DNA from: CAYTLW01 sp964438735 | GTDB taxonomy: Bacteria > Myxococcota_A > UBA9042 | Reading direction: 5' to 3' | Length of the DNA stretch: 64,000 bases | Assembly: GCA_964438735.1 (NCBI GenBank) | Contig: CAYTLW010000003.1 | Location: 1 to 64,000, forward strand | Shown: positions 10,201 through 17,787 of the stretch, piece after piece | How the letters are laid out: each line of letters begins with the position of its first letter | Position numbering within the stretch: the first letter of the stretch is position 1 | The notes under the pieces: model-generated | What the model was told of the DNA's origin: nothing | The model's input: only the letters and a program-made list of their open reading frames with translations | Database searches by the model: none | Program-made: the position numbers and the translations under genes

Positions 10201-10584
10201 GATCTGCACCGGCAGCGACGGCTGGTAGTCGAACAGGGGCGTGAGCGTGCGCCAGGCATCGCCAAAGGCGGCCAGCACGCGGCGGGCGAATGGCTCCAGG
10301 TGCGCCGGATGGTGGACCTCGGCGACGTCGCTGCGCAGGGTCCGCCAGCGCAGGTCGCCGTCGTGGGCCGTGCCGGGGCTGGCGTGCAGGATCAGGCCGA
10401 TCAGGGTGGCCAGCCCCAGGGCGCGGAGCGCCAAGACAGGACAAAGCGCGCGGAGCGCCAAGACAGGACAAAGCGCGCGGAGCGCCAAGACAGGACAAAG
10501 CGCGCGGCGCGTCAAGACAGGACAACGGCGCGCGGCGCACCGGCCGGGGGTGTCGATGGGCGGCTCAGCCGGCCGCATCCCCAT
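7240..10584 (-). CDS. Exported gluzincin metalloprotease with predicted propeller and C-terminal beta-barrel
   Basis: About 1114 residues. Residues 80-260 carry a zinc-protease site: HEYSH (H175, E176, H179) followed by FVEGLATH (E213), the gluzincin arrangement of the peptidase MA/M1 group. Residues about 370-700 look like repeated beta-propeller blades (DGR.LW, SSDGRRLWV). The last 350 residues resemble an outer-membrane barrel ending ..GSSQWYIRLGN. The hydrophobic signal is at residues 55-70 and is preceded by four copies of a nine-residue repeat, which makes the start uncertain: ATG 10584, ATG 10578, or TTG 10434 inside the repeat. It overlaps the end of the E1-alpha gene by 20 bases. Protease family is well supported; the barrel is an inference. 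Confidence 0.75.
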   Translation of the reverse strand: MGMRPAEPPIDTPGRCAARRCPVLTRRALCPVLALRALCPVLALRALCPVLALRALGLATLIGLILHASPGTAHDGDLRWRTLRSDVAEVHHPAHLEPFARRVLAAFGDAWRTLTPLFDYQPSLPVQIAIEDYHDDSNGFATPFPYDRLMIRACPPSPRDDLADSGDWLRALVFHEYSHLLHLATSGGLPDVVNAVLGRTWLPNNFLPRFFVEGLATHIETRHVGSDGAVAARGKEPARGGRIERARYMGRLRAAIRDGTFPEANELIGRPLSWPRAAGWYLYGSWLLDHQVRRYGHGRLKRFVREYGRRLVPYGINNLYRKVYGKDAVTLWRGAVKELRARLAAEDRLRAAGRVPPVSAAAIVQASAGLPRSKGARVVIGDGKRLTRNGEWRGRVRLHPDGRHAFYSRAPPNALSRIERLDVTTGRVDIVRTCELDCDHVTLTPDGRWLLWIATRPHRRLYRHRDVFAAALGADGRAGRPLRLTRGLRAREPSISSDGRRLWVVTLGAGLTAIASLPLQDALARAKSGRPPPTARVVVRSSRIAQTLSSPVQGPGPRLWYGRGGGGERRLWSVALTEAGMPAAPPMPAPLLPARRNGSPNHIGTRVRWLDDLQVFRRGDRNWLGALVELGSFRDAAELPLSATGAVASERAAWTMRSWTRTGVYSAAFAPQGQAAVASVAHGNGLDLHRLVPSQPTSGPGALASAVVRGTAPPAPYNPPQVVAAVSSYNSLPSIRPRAWMPSFELQATGLEITPAQIITGVTAEGADALRLYRWQLFGRTDLALNRPSLILSADLHRWEPTWSLVGAWVDGYSYGTRSFRLVRIANRRFSLRGGGAWRLPIARDSFTFEASVRLAHTQFRDDLSLWSKRSGMPDPFGPEPREPFSGAELRGSAGVVWDRSERYPNSVVSERRRRVSLFTTLADHWTLADRRLLRFDLHGDLSWPIGGHRVLQWRSRIGVAPLHMRGQPAFRLEGLAPLDIQGLLFGPAGGDFGLVRGVLEPKSAGRLVAGGGLLWTSVTAHLPLAGIGRGFDVLPLFFGRLWLSIFGDGAVLLADDEADLRDATSGPGAAASLGGELRVDLETAYVAQGTLRMGYARAFGDIGSSQWYIRLGN
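10421..10528 (-). repeat. 27-bp tandem repeat, four copies, in frame
   Basis: Three identical 27-bp units (10421-10447, 10448-10474, 10475-10501) are followed by a diverged fourth (10502-10528). The period is nine codons, so copy-number change keeps the metalloprotease frame open. Each unit encodes RALCPVLAL. The repeat lies in the leader, just before the hydrophobic signal core, and contains TTG codons that could serve as alternative starts. Confidence 0.95.
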
Positions 10585-11749
10585 TCCGTGCGTGGCTCAG
10601 GGCTCCCTGGCGCTGGGTCAGCAGGTGCGGCGGTGGGGTCGCCCAGACGTCCTCGAAGAGGCTCTCCAGGGCTGGCGCCTCGATGCCCTCGACCGCGCTC
10701 AGCAGGCCGCGCACCTCGCCATCGCAGCGCCCGCGCCAGTCGTCGATGGCGCTGTTGTTCAAGGCCCCGCGATCGCAGAGCCAGGCTTGCAGGCGCACCA
10801 GCGGATCGCGCGCCGCCCAGGCCTCGGTGATCGCCTCGTCGCGGTAGCGGCTGGGATCGTCGGACGTCGAATGGGCGCCCATGCGATAGGTCAGCGCTTC
10901 GATGAAGACCGGCGGCTCTCCGGCCCGGGCCCGGCGCGCTGCCTCGGCGACCACCCGATGCACCGCCAGGGCGTCGTTGCCATCCACCCGGATGCCGACC
11001 AGACCATATCCGGCGGCCTTGCTGGCCAGGGTCGGCGCAGCGCATTGGCTGCTGACCGGCGTCGAGATGGCCCACTGGTTGTTCTGACAGAAGAGAACCA
11101 GCGGCAGGCCCAGCTTGCGAGGCCGCAGCACGCCGGCGAAGTTCATGGCCACGTGGAAGTCGCCCTCGGAGGTGGCGCCGTCGCCCAAGGCGACGAAACA
11201 GAGCGGCCGATCGGGCGCGGCATGTCGCAGGGCCATGGCCCATGCCGTGCCGACAGCCTGGGGCATCTGCGTGGTCATCACCGAGGACAACGTGACGTAG
11301 TTATGAGCCCGCGAGCCATAGTGACAGGGCATCTGGCGACCGGCGGTCGACGTGTCGGACGCGTTGCCGAAGCACTGGGCGAGCCAGGTACGCAGGGGGT
11401 AGCCGCGGTGCAGGGCCATGCCGCCCTCGCGTAGCGCAGGGTGTATCCAGTCGCGATCCTGCAGCGCCTGCGTGGGCGCCACGACCGCAGCTTCCTGGCC
11501 GGTGGCGGCACCGTAGAATCCGATGCGACCCTGCCGCTGCATGGCCAACATGCGCGCGTCGATGGCGCGCAGGCGGACCATGGTGCGCCAGGTGGCCAGT
11601 GCATCTTGCAGGGGCACGGCCTCGGCGCCGGCGGGATCGATCACGGCGCCGGTGCCGTCGAGAATCCGGTACATGCCAAGGGCAGCAGCTATATCGGAGA
11701 CCTCGAAGGTCGGCCAGCCGGTCGCCTGAATGTTCTCGCCCAAACTCAT
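10565..11749 (-). CDS. 2-oxoacid dehydrogenase E1 component alpha subunit (orphan paralogue)
   Basis: A 394-residue thiamine-diphosphate-dependent E1-alpha, closest in pattern to branched-chain keto-acid dehydrogenase. The ThDP motif is canonical: GDG at 189-191 and NN at 223-224. RMLAMQRQGRIGFY and AHSTSDDPSRY are family signatures. The ATG at 11749 has GGGAG seven bases upstream. No E1-beta, E2 or E3 gene accompanies it; the next gene in the run is the metalloprotease. A second E1-alpha with E1-beta and E2 lies at 22701. This copy may pair with that E1-beta or with one elsewhere. Confidence 0.92.
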   Translation of the reverse strand: MSLGENIQATGWPTFEVSDIAAALGMYRILDGTGAVIDPAGAEAVPLQDALATWRTMVRLRAIDARMLAMQRQGRIGFYGAATGQEAAVVAPTQALQDRDWIHPALREGGMALHRGYPLRTWLAQCFGNASDTSTAGRQMPCHYGSRAHNYVTLSSVMTTQMPQAVGTAWAMALRHAAPDRPLCFVALGDGATSEGDFHVAMNFAGVLRPRKLGLPLVLFCQNNQWAISTPVSSQCAAPTLASKAAGYGLVGIRVDGNDALAVHRVVAEAARRARAGEPPVFIEALTYRMGAHSTSDDPSRYRDEAITEAWAARDPLVRLQAWLCDRGALNNSAIDDWRGRCDGEVRGLLSAVEGIEAPALESLFEDVWATPPPHLLTQRQGALSHARNGDAAG

Positions 11750-11933
11750 CGACGCGCTCCCGCGGCCATGGCCGCGCGGCCGAGTGTCCCCGAGCCCGCC
11801 CTCGGCGGCAAGGCGCCGCGGGGAAGGCCGCGAACCAACAAGCGGGCTGGTCGACCATGGCCCCCGGCAAGCACCTGTCGCCGTGGACGATCGGCGGTCG
11901 TCCGGGCATCATGCGCGCCAGCCTGGAGGGCCC

Positions 11934-13280
11934 GTGTCGCGCACCCACGCCAACGCCGTCAAGCAGCTGTCGCGTTCCGTGTCGAACGGCGCCCTGCTGA
12001 CCTGGACGCTGTTGGCTCTTGGGTGGGGGCTGCTCGCCGGCCTGGCACTGGCGACAGCGCTGCCGTCGACACGCCCCGATCGGGTCATCTCGCTGGCCGC
12101 ACTGGCCGCATTCCCGACCCCGTTATGGCTGCTGGGCATGTTGTCGACGCCGCCCCACGCTGCCTGCCGGCGCACCTTGGGGCAGGAGGCGGGCGCGGTG
12201 CTGAACGCTTCGGTGGGCGCCGGCCTGCGCGTGATCGCCGCCAGCGCCGCCGCCCCGCTGGCGTTCGCCGCCGCCGCGGCACTGCACCCCGAGGCCATCG
12301 ATGACCTCCTCTGTGGCGCCGCACTGGTCGCTTGCGCGGCCGTCGGCTCCGGACTGTGGGCCATCGCCGCCCTGGCGGGCGCCCTGGAACGCATCGCGCG
12401 CGGCTTGCAAGAGACCTGGCGGGCGCTGGCTGGCGGCGGCGTCTTCGGTCCGGCCGAGACGGCCCCTCTGCTCTACGCGCCAGCCTTCGCGTTCGTCGTC
12501 TCGCTGCTGCCCGTCGCCCTGCTGGCCGCCGTCTGGGGGGCACGGCCGGGGCTGCTCACACCGGGCGCCGCATGGGGCGCCGCTGCGATCGCCCTGATCA
12601 TCGCCGCGATCGCCACACGACGCAGCCTGAGGGCCCTGAAGCCGCGCGCTCAGGCCGCCCTGCTCATCGTGGAGCAGGCCCACGCGACGCCGTTTGCGAC
12701 CAGCGAGACGCTGCCGGAGGCGCCGGCCTGGCTGGCCCCGCGCCGAAGCGACCACGACGAGCAGAAGACGTCGGCCGTCATCCTGCTGGGCCGCAGCTGG
12801 ATTCGTCGATTTCCCGCCTCCGCCGCCGTGACCATCGGCCTGGCCGTGATCGCCAGCGCAGCGCAGCGGGGACCGACCGGACCGTGGGTGGCGGCCGTGG
12901 CCTGTCTGGCCATCGTCGCCTACTCCATCACGCGCGTGGTCGACCTGCGCCGCGTCGATCCCGACGTACATGGTGCGGCCCGCTGGCTGGGCGCCAGCGA
13001 TGGCGAAGTCTTCGCGGCCGAGCGCCGGTTGGGCCTTCACCTGGGCCTGCCAGCCCTGGCCTGCGTGGGGATCGCCTGGAGCGCGACCGCGTGGTGGCCC
13101 GCGGGCGCTGGTGCAATCGCCGGCGCGGCGTTGTCGTGGCCCTTGTTGAAACTCCGCGGCCGCCCCCACCTGGTCGCCTGGACCGGCCGGCTGTTGCTGG
13201 CATCCGCGTTGCTGCTGGCCGCTGCGCCCGCTCCCCGCCCTGCACCTGCAGAGGCCCCCACCACCGAGGTGGCGCCATGA
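11934..13280 (+). CDS. Multi-span membrane protein, probable ABC transporter permease
   Basis: A 448-residue hydrophobic protein with ten or eleven predicted membrane segments and no family motif that I recognise. The GTG at 11934 is chosen because GGAGGG lies three bases upstream and because the frame before it is Arg/Pro-rich and not protein-like. Its ATGA overlap with the following ABC ATPase gene argues that it is the membrane partner of that ATPase, probably an exporter of the ABC-2 kind. The substrate is unknown. It is divergent from the E1-alpha gene, with 184 bases of GC-rich spacer. Confidence 0.7.
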   Translation: MSRTHANAVKQLSRSVSNGALLTWTLLALGWGLLAGLALATALPSTRPDRVISLAALAAFPTPLWLLGMLSTPPHAACRRTLGQEAGAVLNASVGAGLRVIAASAAAPLAFAAAAALHPEAIDDLLCGAALVACAAVGSGLWAIAALAGALERIARGLQETWRALAGGGVFGPAETAPLLYAPAFAFVVSLLPVALLAAVWGARPGLLTPGAAWGAAAIALIIAAIATRRSLRALKPRAQAALLIVEQAHATPFATSETLPEAPAWLAPRRSDHDEQKTSAVILLGRSWIRRFPASAAVTIGLAVIASAAQRGPTGPWVAAVACLAIVAYSITRVVDLRRVDPDVHGAARWLGASDGEVFAAERRLGLHLGLPALACVGIAWSATAWWPAGAGAIAGAALSWPLLKLRGRPHLVAWTGRLLLASALLLAAAPAPRPAPAEAPTTEVAP

Positions 13281-14050
13281 GCTCCGATCCCCAAGGGGTC
13301 GCGCCAGTCCTCGAAGCGCGCCGCCTGCGCAAGGCTTTCGGCCGACTGGACGTGCTCAAGGGCATCGATCTGGACCTGGATGCCGCCCGCATCACCGTCC
13401 TGCTGGGCGCCAATGGTGCCGGCAAGAGCACGTTGATGCGCTTGCTTGCGGGCGACCTGCTGCCCGATCAAGGCGCCGTGCGCATCCGTGGGGTCGACCT
13501 GGCCACCCATCCGGCGACCGCCCGCCGCGGTCTGGTGCATGTCTCCCAGTCGCCGCCGCTGGCGCCATTTCTGACCACACGGGAGCACGCCGAGGCGATG
13601 ATCGCCTTCCGCAGCCTGGCCCGCGACGCCGCCATGGCCAACCTGGAGCAGGTGGCGGCGCGCCTGGGTCTGCGCGATCAGCTGGATCGCCCGACCCGAG
13701 TGCTCTCTGGCGGCATGCAGCAGAAGGCGGCGCTGAGCCTGGCGCTGGCCAGCGAGGTGCCCCTCGTCCTGCTCGACGAGCCCCACGCCGGACTGGACAT
13801 CCCATCGGCGATCGCCCTGCGTGAGTTGATGATGCAGCGACGCGCCAGCGCGACCGCCTTCCTGGTCGCCAGCCACCTGGCCGAAGCCTCGCTGGCGATC
13901 GCCGATCGTGCCGTCGTTCTGGCCAGGGGAAACATGGTGCTCGACCTGGACGCGCCCGCTCTGGCGACCTTTGGTGGGGATGCACGCAGGTTCGAAGCCC
14001 ACGTGCTCGAGGCAATGGCGGCGCCGACCGCGGAGGGCGAGCCTGGATGA
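13277..14050 (+). CDS. ABC transporter ATP-binding protein
   Basis: A 257-residue ATPase with Walker A GANGAGKST near residue 45, Q-loop SQSPP, signature LSGGMQQK, Walker B VPLVLLDEP and the H-loop ASH. The ATG overlaps the stop of the permease, and its own stop overlaps the uvrA start (both ATGA), so the three genes form one coupled operon. The layout fits an ABC-2 or CcmA-like exporter ATPase. A longer open frame upstream of 13277 is the shadow of the permease gene. Confidence 0.93.
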   Translation: MSSDPQGVAPVLEARRLRKAFGRLDVLKGIDLDLDAARITVLLGANGAGKSTLMRLLAGDLLPDQGAVRIRGVDLATHPATARRGLVHVSQSPPLAPFLTTREHAEAMIAFRSLARDAAMANLEQVAARLGLRDQLDRPTRVLSGGMQQKAALSLALASEVPLVLLDEPHAGLDIPSAIALRELMMQRRASATAFLVASHLAEASLAIADRAVVLARGNMVLDLDAPALATFGGDARRFEAHVLEAMAAPTAEGEPG

Positions 14051-16911
14051 GCGGCAGAGAGTTCGTCGGCGAGCGGATCGAGATCCACGGCGCCGCCCAG
14101 CACAACCTCCACAACGTGAACCTGGTGCTACCCAAGCGCACCTTGACCGTGTTCACCGGCGTCAGCGGCTCAGGCAAGTCGTCGCTGGCCTTCGACACCC
14201 TCTACGCCGAAGGACAGCGCCGCTACGTCGAGAGCCTCAGCGCCTACGCCCGCCAATTTCTCGGCCAGATGGACAAGCCGGTCTACGAACGGATCAGCGG
14301 CCTGTCGCCAACCATCGCCATCGACCAGAAGAGCGCCGGCAGCAATCCGCGCTCCACCGTCGGCACCATCACGGAGATCCACGACCACCTGCGCGTGCTC
14401 TTCGCCCGCGCCGGTCAGCAGTACTGCCACGTCTGTGGGGCGCCGGTGGGCAGCACGGACCCGGCGCGCATCGTGGCCGATGTGCTCGCCTTGCCCGAAG
14501 GCAGCCGCATCCTCGTCCTGGCGCCGCTGGCGCGAAATCGCAAGGGCACCTTCGCCGACGTGCTGGAGCAGGCCCTCAAGAACGGCTTCGTCCGGGCTCG
14601 GATCGATGGCGAAGTGTTGGAGATCACCCCCGGGCTGGCCCTGGCGAAGACCCGCAAGCATGACGTTGATCTGGTGATCGATCGCGCCATCGTTCGGCCG
14701 ACCGAGCGACTGCGACTGACCGACAGCATCGAGTCGGCGCTGAAGCAGGGCCAGGGACGCGCCGCGGTGGCCGTGGTGCCGCCGGCCACCCCGGAAGGTG
14801 CCGAAGCGGAGCCAGCGCCGCCGGACCGCCTCTACAGTGAGGCGCTGTTTTGCGACCACTGCGATCTCAGCTTCCCGGAGCTGACGCCTGCACGCTTCTC
14901 CTTCAACACCCCCATGGGCGCATGCACCTCGTGCAACGGCCTCGGCATCGCGCTCGAGGTGGATCCCGCCCGCGTCGTACCCGATGCCTCGCTTAGCGTG
15001 CGCAAGGGCGCGATCGTGCCCTGGGCGCGGCAGGTGGAGGGCAACAGCTGGACCACGCGCCTGCTGGACGCGCTCGAGAACGACTACGGCGTGGACCTGG
15101 ACAAGCCCTGGCGCGATCTGGACGAGGGCGATCGCAAGCTGCTGCTCTACGGCGCCGACAAGCGCGTGCAGGTCAAGCTCGACGGCAAGCGGGGCAAGGG
15201 CACCTGGGCGATGCGCTACGAGGGCATCATCCCGCAGACCGAACGCCGCTGGAAGGAGACCACAAGCGCTCGCCAGCGAGAGCACTATGCCGGCTTCTTC
15301 GCCGAGCGCACTTGCTCGAGCTGTCATGGCCGCCGGCTGCGCGCCGAGAGCACGGCCGTGCGGGTCGGTGATCGCCACATCCACGAGCTGTGCAGCATGC
15401 CGGTGGACGAGGTGGCCGCCTGGTTCGACGCCCTGCAGCTGCAAGGGGCCGCCGCGGAGATCGCCCGCGAGTTGATCAAAGAGATCCGCGCCCGAGTCGG
15501 CTTCCTGCGCTCGGTCGGCCTGGGCTACCTGACGCTGGATCGAGCCGGGCAGACGCTCAGCGGCGGCGAGAGCCAGCGCATTCGCCTGGCCTCGCAGGTG
15601 GGCTCGGAGCTGTCGGGCGTGCTCTACATCCTGGACGAGCCGAGCATCGGCTTGCATCCCCGGGACACCACCCGCCTCATCGGCACGCTCCACCACCTGC
15701 GCGACCTCGGCAACACGGTCCTGGTGGTGGAACACGACGAATCCACCGTGCGGGCGGCAGACCACGTGGTCGACTTCGGCCCTGGCGCCGGTCGCCATGG
15801 CGGTCGTATCGTCGCCGAGGGCACGGTCGCCGACGTCATCGCCAACGAGAAGTCCCTGACCGGCGCCTACCTGGGCGGCAGGCGACGCATTCCCATGCCG
15901 ACCAGCCGACGAAAGCCAAGCGGCCATCTGCGGATCCGCGGCGCTTCCGCCAACAACCTGCGCGATATCGATGTGGACATCCCGGCGGGTTGTCTGACGG
16001 TCATCACCGGCGTCAGCGGCGCCGGCAAGAGCTCCCTCATCAGCGGCACCCTGCTGCCGGCCATGAGCGCCGCGCTGGGTCGCAGTCGACCGAAACGAGG
16101 GGTGAAGGCGACCCTGAAGGGGGTCGAACTCTTCGACAAGGTCATCGAGGTCGACCAGAAGCCCATCGGACGGACACCACGCTCCAATCCCGCCACCTAC
16201 GCCCAGGTGTGGACGGCCATCCGCGAGGTCTTCGCCGGGCTGCCGGACTCGAAGGTCTCGGGCTATGGGCCGGGCCGCTTCTCCTTCAACGTCAAGGGCG
16301 GCCGCTGTGAGAATTGCAAGGGCGACGGCGCGCTCAAGATCGAGATGCACTTCCTGGCCGACGTCTACGTGCCCTGCGACGTCTGTGGCGGCCGGCGCTT
16401 CAACGAGGCCACCCTGCTGGTGCGCTACAAGGGCTACTCGGTGGCCGACGTGCTCGAGGCGACCGTGGACGAGGCGGCCGAGATGTTCCGCAACCACCCT
16501 TCCATCCGCCGCATCCTGGCCACGTTGCAGAGCGTGGGGCTGGGCTACCTGACGCTGGGCCAGAAGGCGCCCACCCTGTCCGGCGGCGAGGCCCAGCGGG
16601 TCAAGCTGGCCAAGGAGCTGGCCCGGCCCGGCACGGGACGTACCCTCTATGTGTTGGACGAGCCGTCCACCGGCCTGCACTTCGAGGACGTGCGCAAGCT
16701 GCTCGAGGTGCTCTCAGCGCTGGTCGACCGCGGCAACACCGTGCTGGTGGTCGAACACGCACCGGACATCGTCAAGGTCGCCGACCATGTGATCGACCTG
16801 GGCCCGGAAGGAGGCGCCGGCGGCGGCCTCGTGGTCGCAGCGGGCACACCCGAAGAGATCGCGGCCTGCGACGCCAGCCACACGGGGGCCGCGCTGCGCG
16901 GAGTGATCTGA
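14047..16911 (+). CDS. uvrA: Excinuclease ABC subunit A
   Basis: UvrA, the damage-recognition ATPase of nucleotide excision repair, 954 residues, the usual full length. It has two ABC modules: Walker A GVSGSGKSS at 38-46 with LSGGESQR near 503, and GVSGAGKSS near 655 with LSGGEAQR near 844. Both zinc modules are visible (CDHC..CTSC near 268-298 and CENC..CDVC near 753-780). The length leaves room for the UvrB-binding domain, so it is not the shorter UvrA2 type. Translationally coupled to the ABC transporter genes upstream, an unusual setting. Confidence 0.97.
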   Translation: MSGREFVGERIEIHGAAQHNLHNVNLVLPKRTLTVFTGVSGSGKSSLAFDTLYAEGQRRYVESLSAYARQFLGQMDKPVYERISGLSPTIAIDQKSAGSNPRSTVGTITEIHDHLRVLFARAGQQYCHVCGAPVGSTDPARIVADVLALPEGSRILVLAPLARNRKGTFADVLEQALKNGFVRARIDGEVLEITPGLALAKTRKHDVDLVIDRAIVRPTERLRLTDSIESALKQGQGRAAVAVVPPATPEGAEAEPAPPDRLYSEALFCDHCDLSFPELTPARFSFNTPMGACTSCNGLGIALEVDPARVVPDASLSVRKGAIVPWARQVEGNSWTTRLLDALENDYGVDLDKPWRDLDEGDRKLLLYGADKRVQVKLDGKRGKGTWAMRYEGIIPQTERRWKETTSARQREHYAGFFAERTCSSCHGRRLRAESTAVRVGDRHIHELCSMPVDEVAAWFDALQLQGAAAEIARELIKEIRARVGFLRSVGLGYLTLDRAGQTLSGGESQRIRLASQVGSELSGVLYILDEPSIGLHPRDTTRLIGTLHHLRDLGNTVLVVEHDESTVRAADHVVDFGPGAGRHGGRIVAEGTVADVIANEKSLTGAYLGGRRRIPMPTSRRKPSGHLRIRGASANNLRDIDVDIPAGCLTVITGVSGAGKSSLISGTLLPAMSAALGRSRPKRGVKATLKGVELFDKVIEVDQKPIGRTPRSNPATYAQVWTAIREVFAGLPDSKVSGYGPGRFSFNVKGGRCENCKGDGALKIEMHFLADVYVPCDVCGGRRFNEATLLVRYKGYSVADVLEATVDEAAEMFRNHPSIRRILATLQSVGLGYLTLGQKAPTLSGGEAQRVKLAKELARPGTGRTLYVLDEPSTGLHFEDVRKLLEVLSALVDRGNTVLVVEHAPDIVKVADHVIDLGPEGGAGGGLVVAAGTPEEIAACDASHTGAALRGVI

Positions 16912-16923
16912 GCGTGCTGTAGA

Positions 16924-16977
16924 AGTGAGTTGCCCTCCGACTTCGTGGACAGCGCCGAATGAAACCGGCAACTCACT
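16924..16977. repeat. 11-bp inverted repeat after uvrA
   Basis: Perfect 11-bp arms at 16924-16934 and 16967-16977 (AGTGAGTTGCC and its complement) separated by 32 bases, 13 bases after the uvrA stop. There is no T-tract. It could be a long-loop terminator or RNA-processing hairpin. Confidence 0.4.
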
Positions 16978-16992
16978 GGCGGCCGGCGGACG

Positions 16993-17067
16993 CCCGGCGC
17001 CCCCCCCCCCCCGCGGGGGGGGGATGGGGGGGGGGCCCCAAAACACCCCGCTAGGGGNNNNNNNNNN
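16993..17067. other. Homopolymer-rich segment and assembly gap
   Basis: C-runs and G-runs (about 16999-17036) lead into ten N bases at 17058-17067. The homopolymers next to a gap look like a scaffold join, and their exact sequence should not be trusted. The true distance between uvrA and the next gene is therefore unknown. Confidence 0.9.
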
Positions 17068-17082
17068 GATGCTATGGGGTGA

Positions 17083-17140
17083 GGCCCGAAAACCACGCTC
17101 TTCGGGCCGAGGGGGGGCTTCCGGAAGCCCCCTTGTTTCT
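17083..17140 (+). terminator. Two adjacent hairpins, probable terminator region
   Basis: Hairpin one is GGCCCGAA (17083-17090) with TTCGGGCC (17101-17108). Hairpin two is a near-continuous palindrome at 17113-17132, followed by TTGTTTCT on the plus strand. It sits between the convergent uvrA and small basic protein genes and could terminate both. Confidence 0.5.
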
Positions 17141-17152
17141 GATGGGTTTGGC

Positions 17153-17608
17153 TCAGCGCTTGCGAGCGGCCCGACGCCGCTTCACGCGGGCGCGACGCTT
17201 CTGCTTGATGCGCTCGACGCGCTCGGCGGCGGCGACGGACTTGGCGGCGGACTTGAGGCCATCGTCCACCTGGCGATCGACGTCGACCAGTCGCCACGCG
17301 CTGTACCCTTCCAGGCGGGCGCGATAGTGCTCGTCCACGTTGCCCTTGGGGTACTTTTTGGCGCAGATGGCCTCGATGATGCCATCTCGTGAGCCGTACT
17401 TGGCGACCATGCGCTTGGCGTTGTGGTGATGCGACATCAGCCGATTGTTCGAGACCTGCATCAACTTGCTGCGAACGTCGCGCTCGCTGGCGCCGATCAG
17501 GCGGATGATCTCGTCGACCAGGGCCGACTTGCTGCCGAATGCGGAGTTGACGCGCTGCTTGGGGGTCGGCGGATTGACCTGCGCGGTGCCCTTCTTGCTG
17601 TTGCCCAT
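17153..17608 (-). CDS. Small, highly basic protein of unknown function
   Basis: A 151-residue soluble protein with no recognised family. Residues 20-110 look like a compact helical domain (ALVDEIIRLIGASE, SNNRLMSHHHNAKRMV, GIIEAICAKKY). The last 20 residues are almost all Arg, Lys and Ala, suggesting nucleic-acid or ribosome contact. The ATG has an excellent ribosome site (GGAGGAAA). It stands alone after BamD. A nucleoid- or RNA-binding role is only an inference from charge. Confidence 0.75.
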   Translation of the reverse strand: MGNSKKGTAQVNPPTPKQRVNSAFGSKSALVDEIIRLIGASERDVRSKLMQVSNNRLMSHHHNAKRMVAKYGSRDGIIEAICAKKYPKGNVDEHYRARLEGYSAWRLVDVDRQVDDGLKSAAKSVAAAERVERIKQKRRARVKRRRAARKR

Positions 17609-17787
17609 AGTTTCCTCCAGACGTATCGCCAGGCGGGCTGCCCGACGTGCGATGGCCGCGCCGGGATGGTGCAGCCAGGGAGCGGCACAGTTGCCGCGGG
17701 GCGTGCTGAGTTAGCGGAATTGTCGCCGGATGGCAAGGGATCCACACGCCAACGGTCAAGTGGCAGCGAATCTTGACTCGAAATCGG

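Noticed and set aside
14170..16680. 836-codon open frame antisense to uvrA
   Set aside because: Its product is rich in His, Arg, Gly and Gln with no domain pattern, and it lies wholly opposite a secure uvrA. Long antisense frames are expected in DNA this GC-rich.
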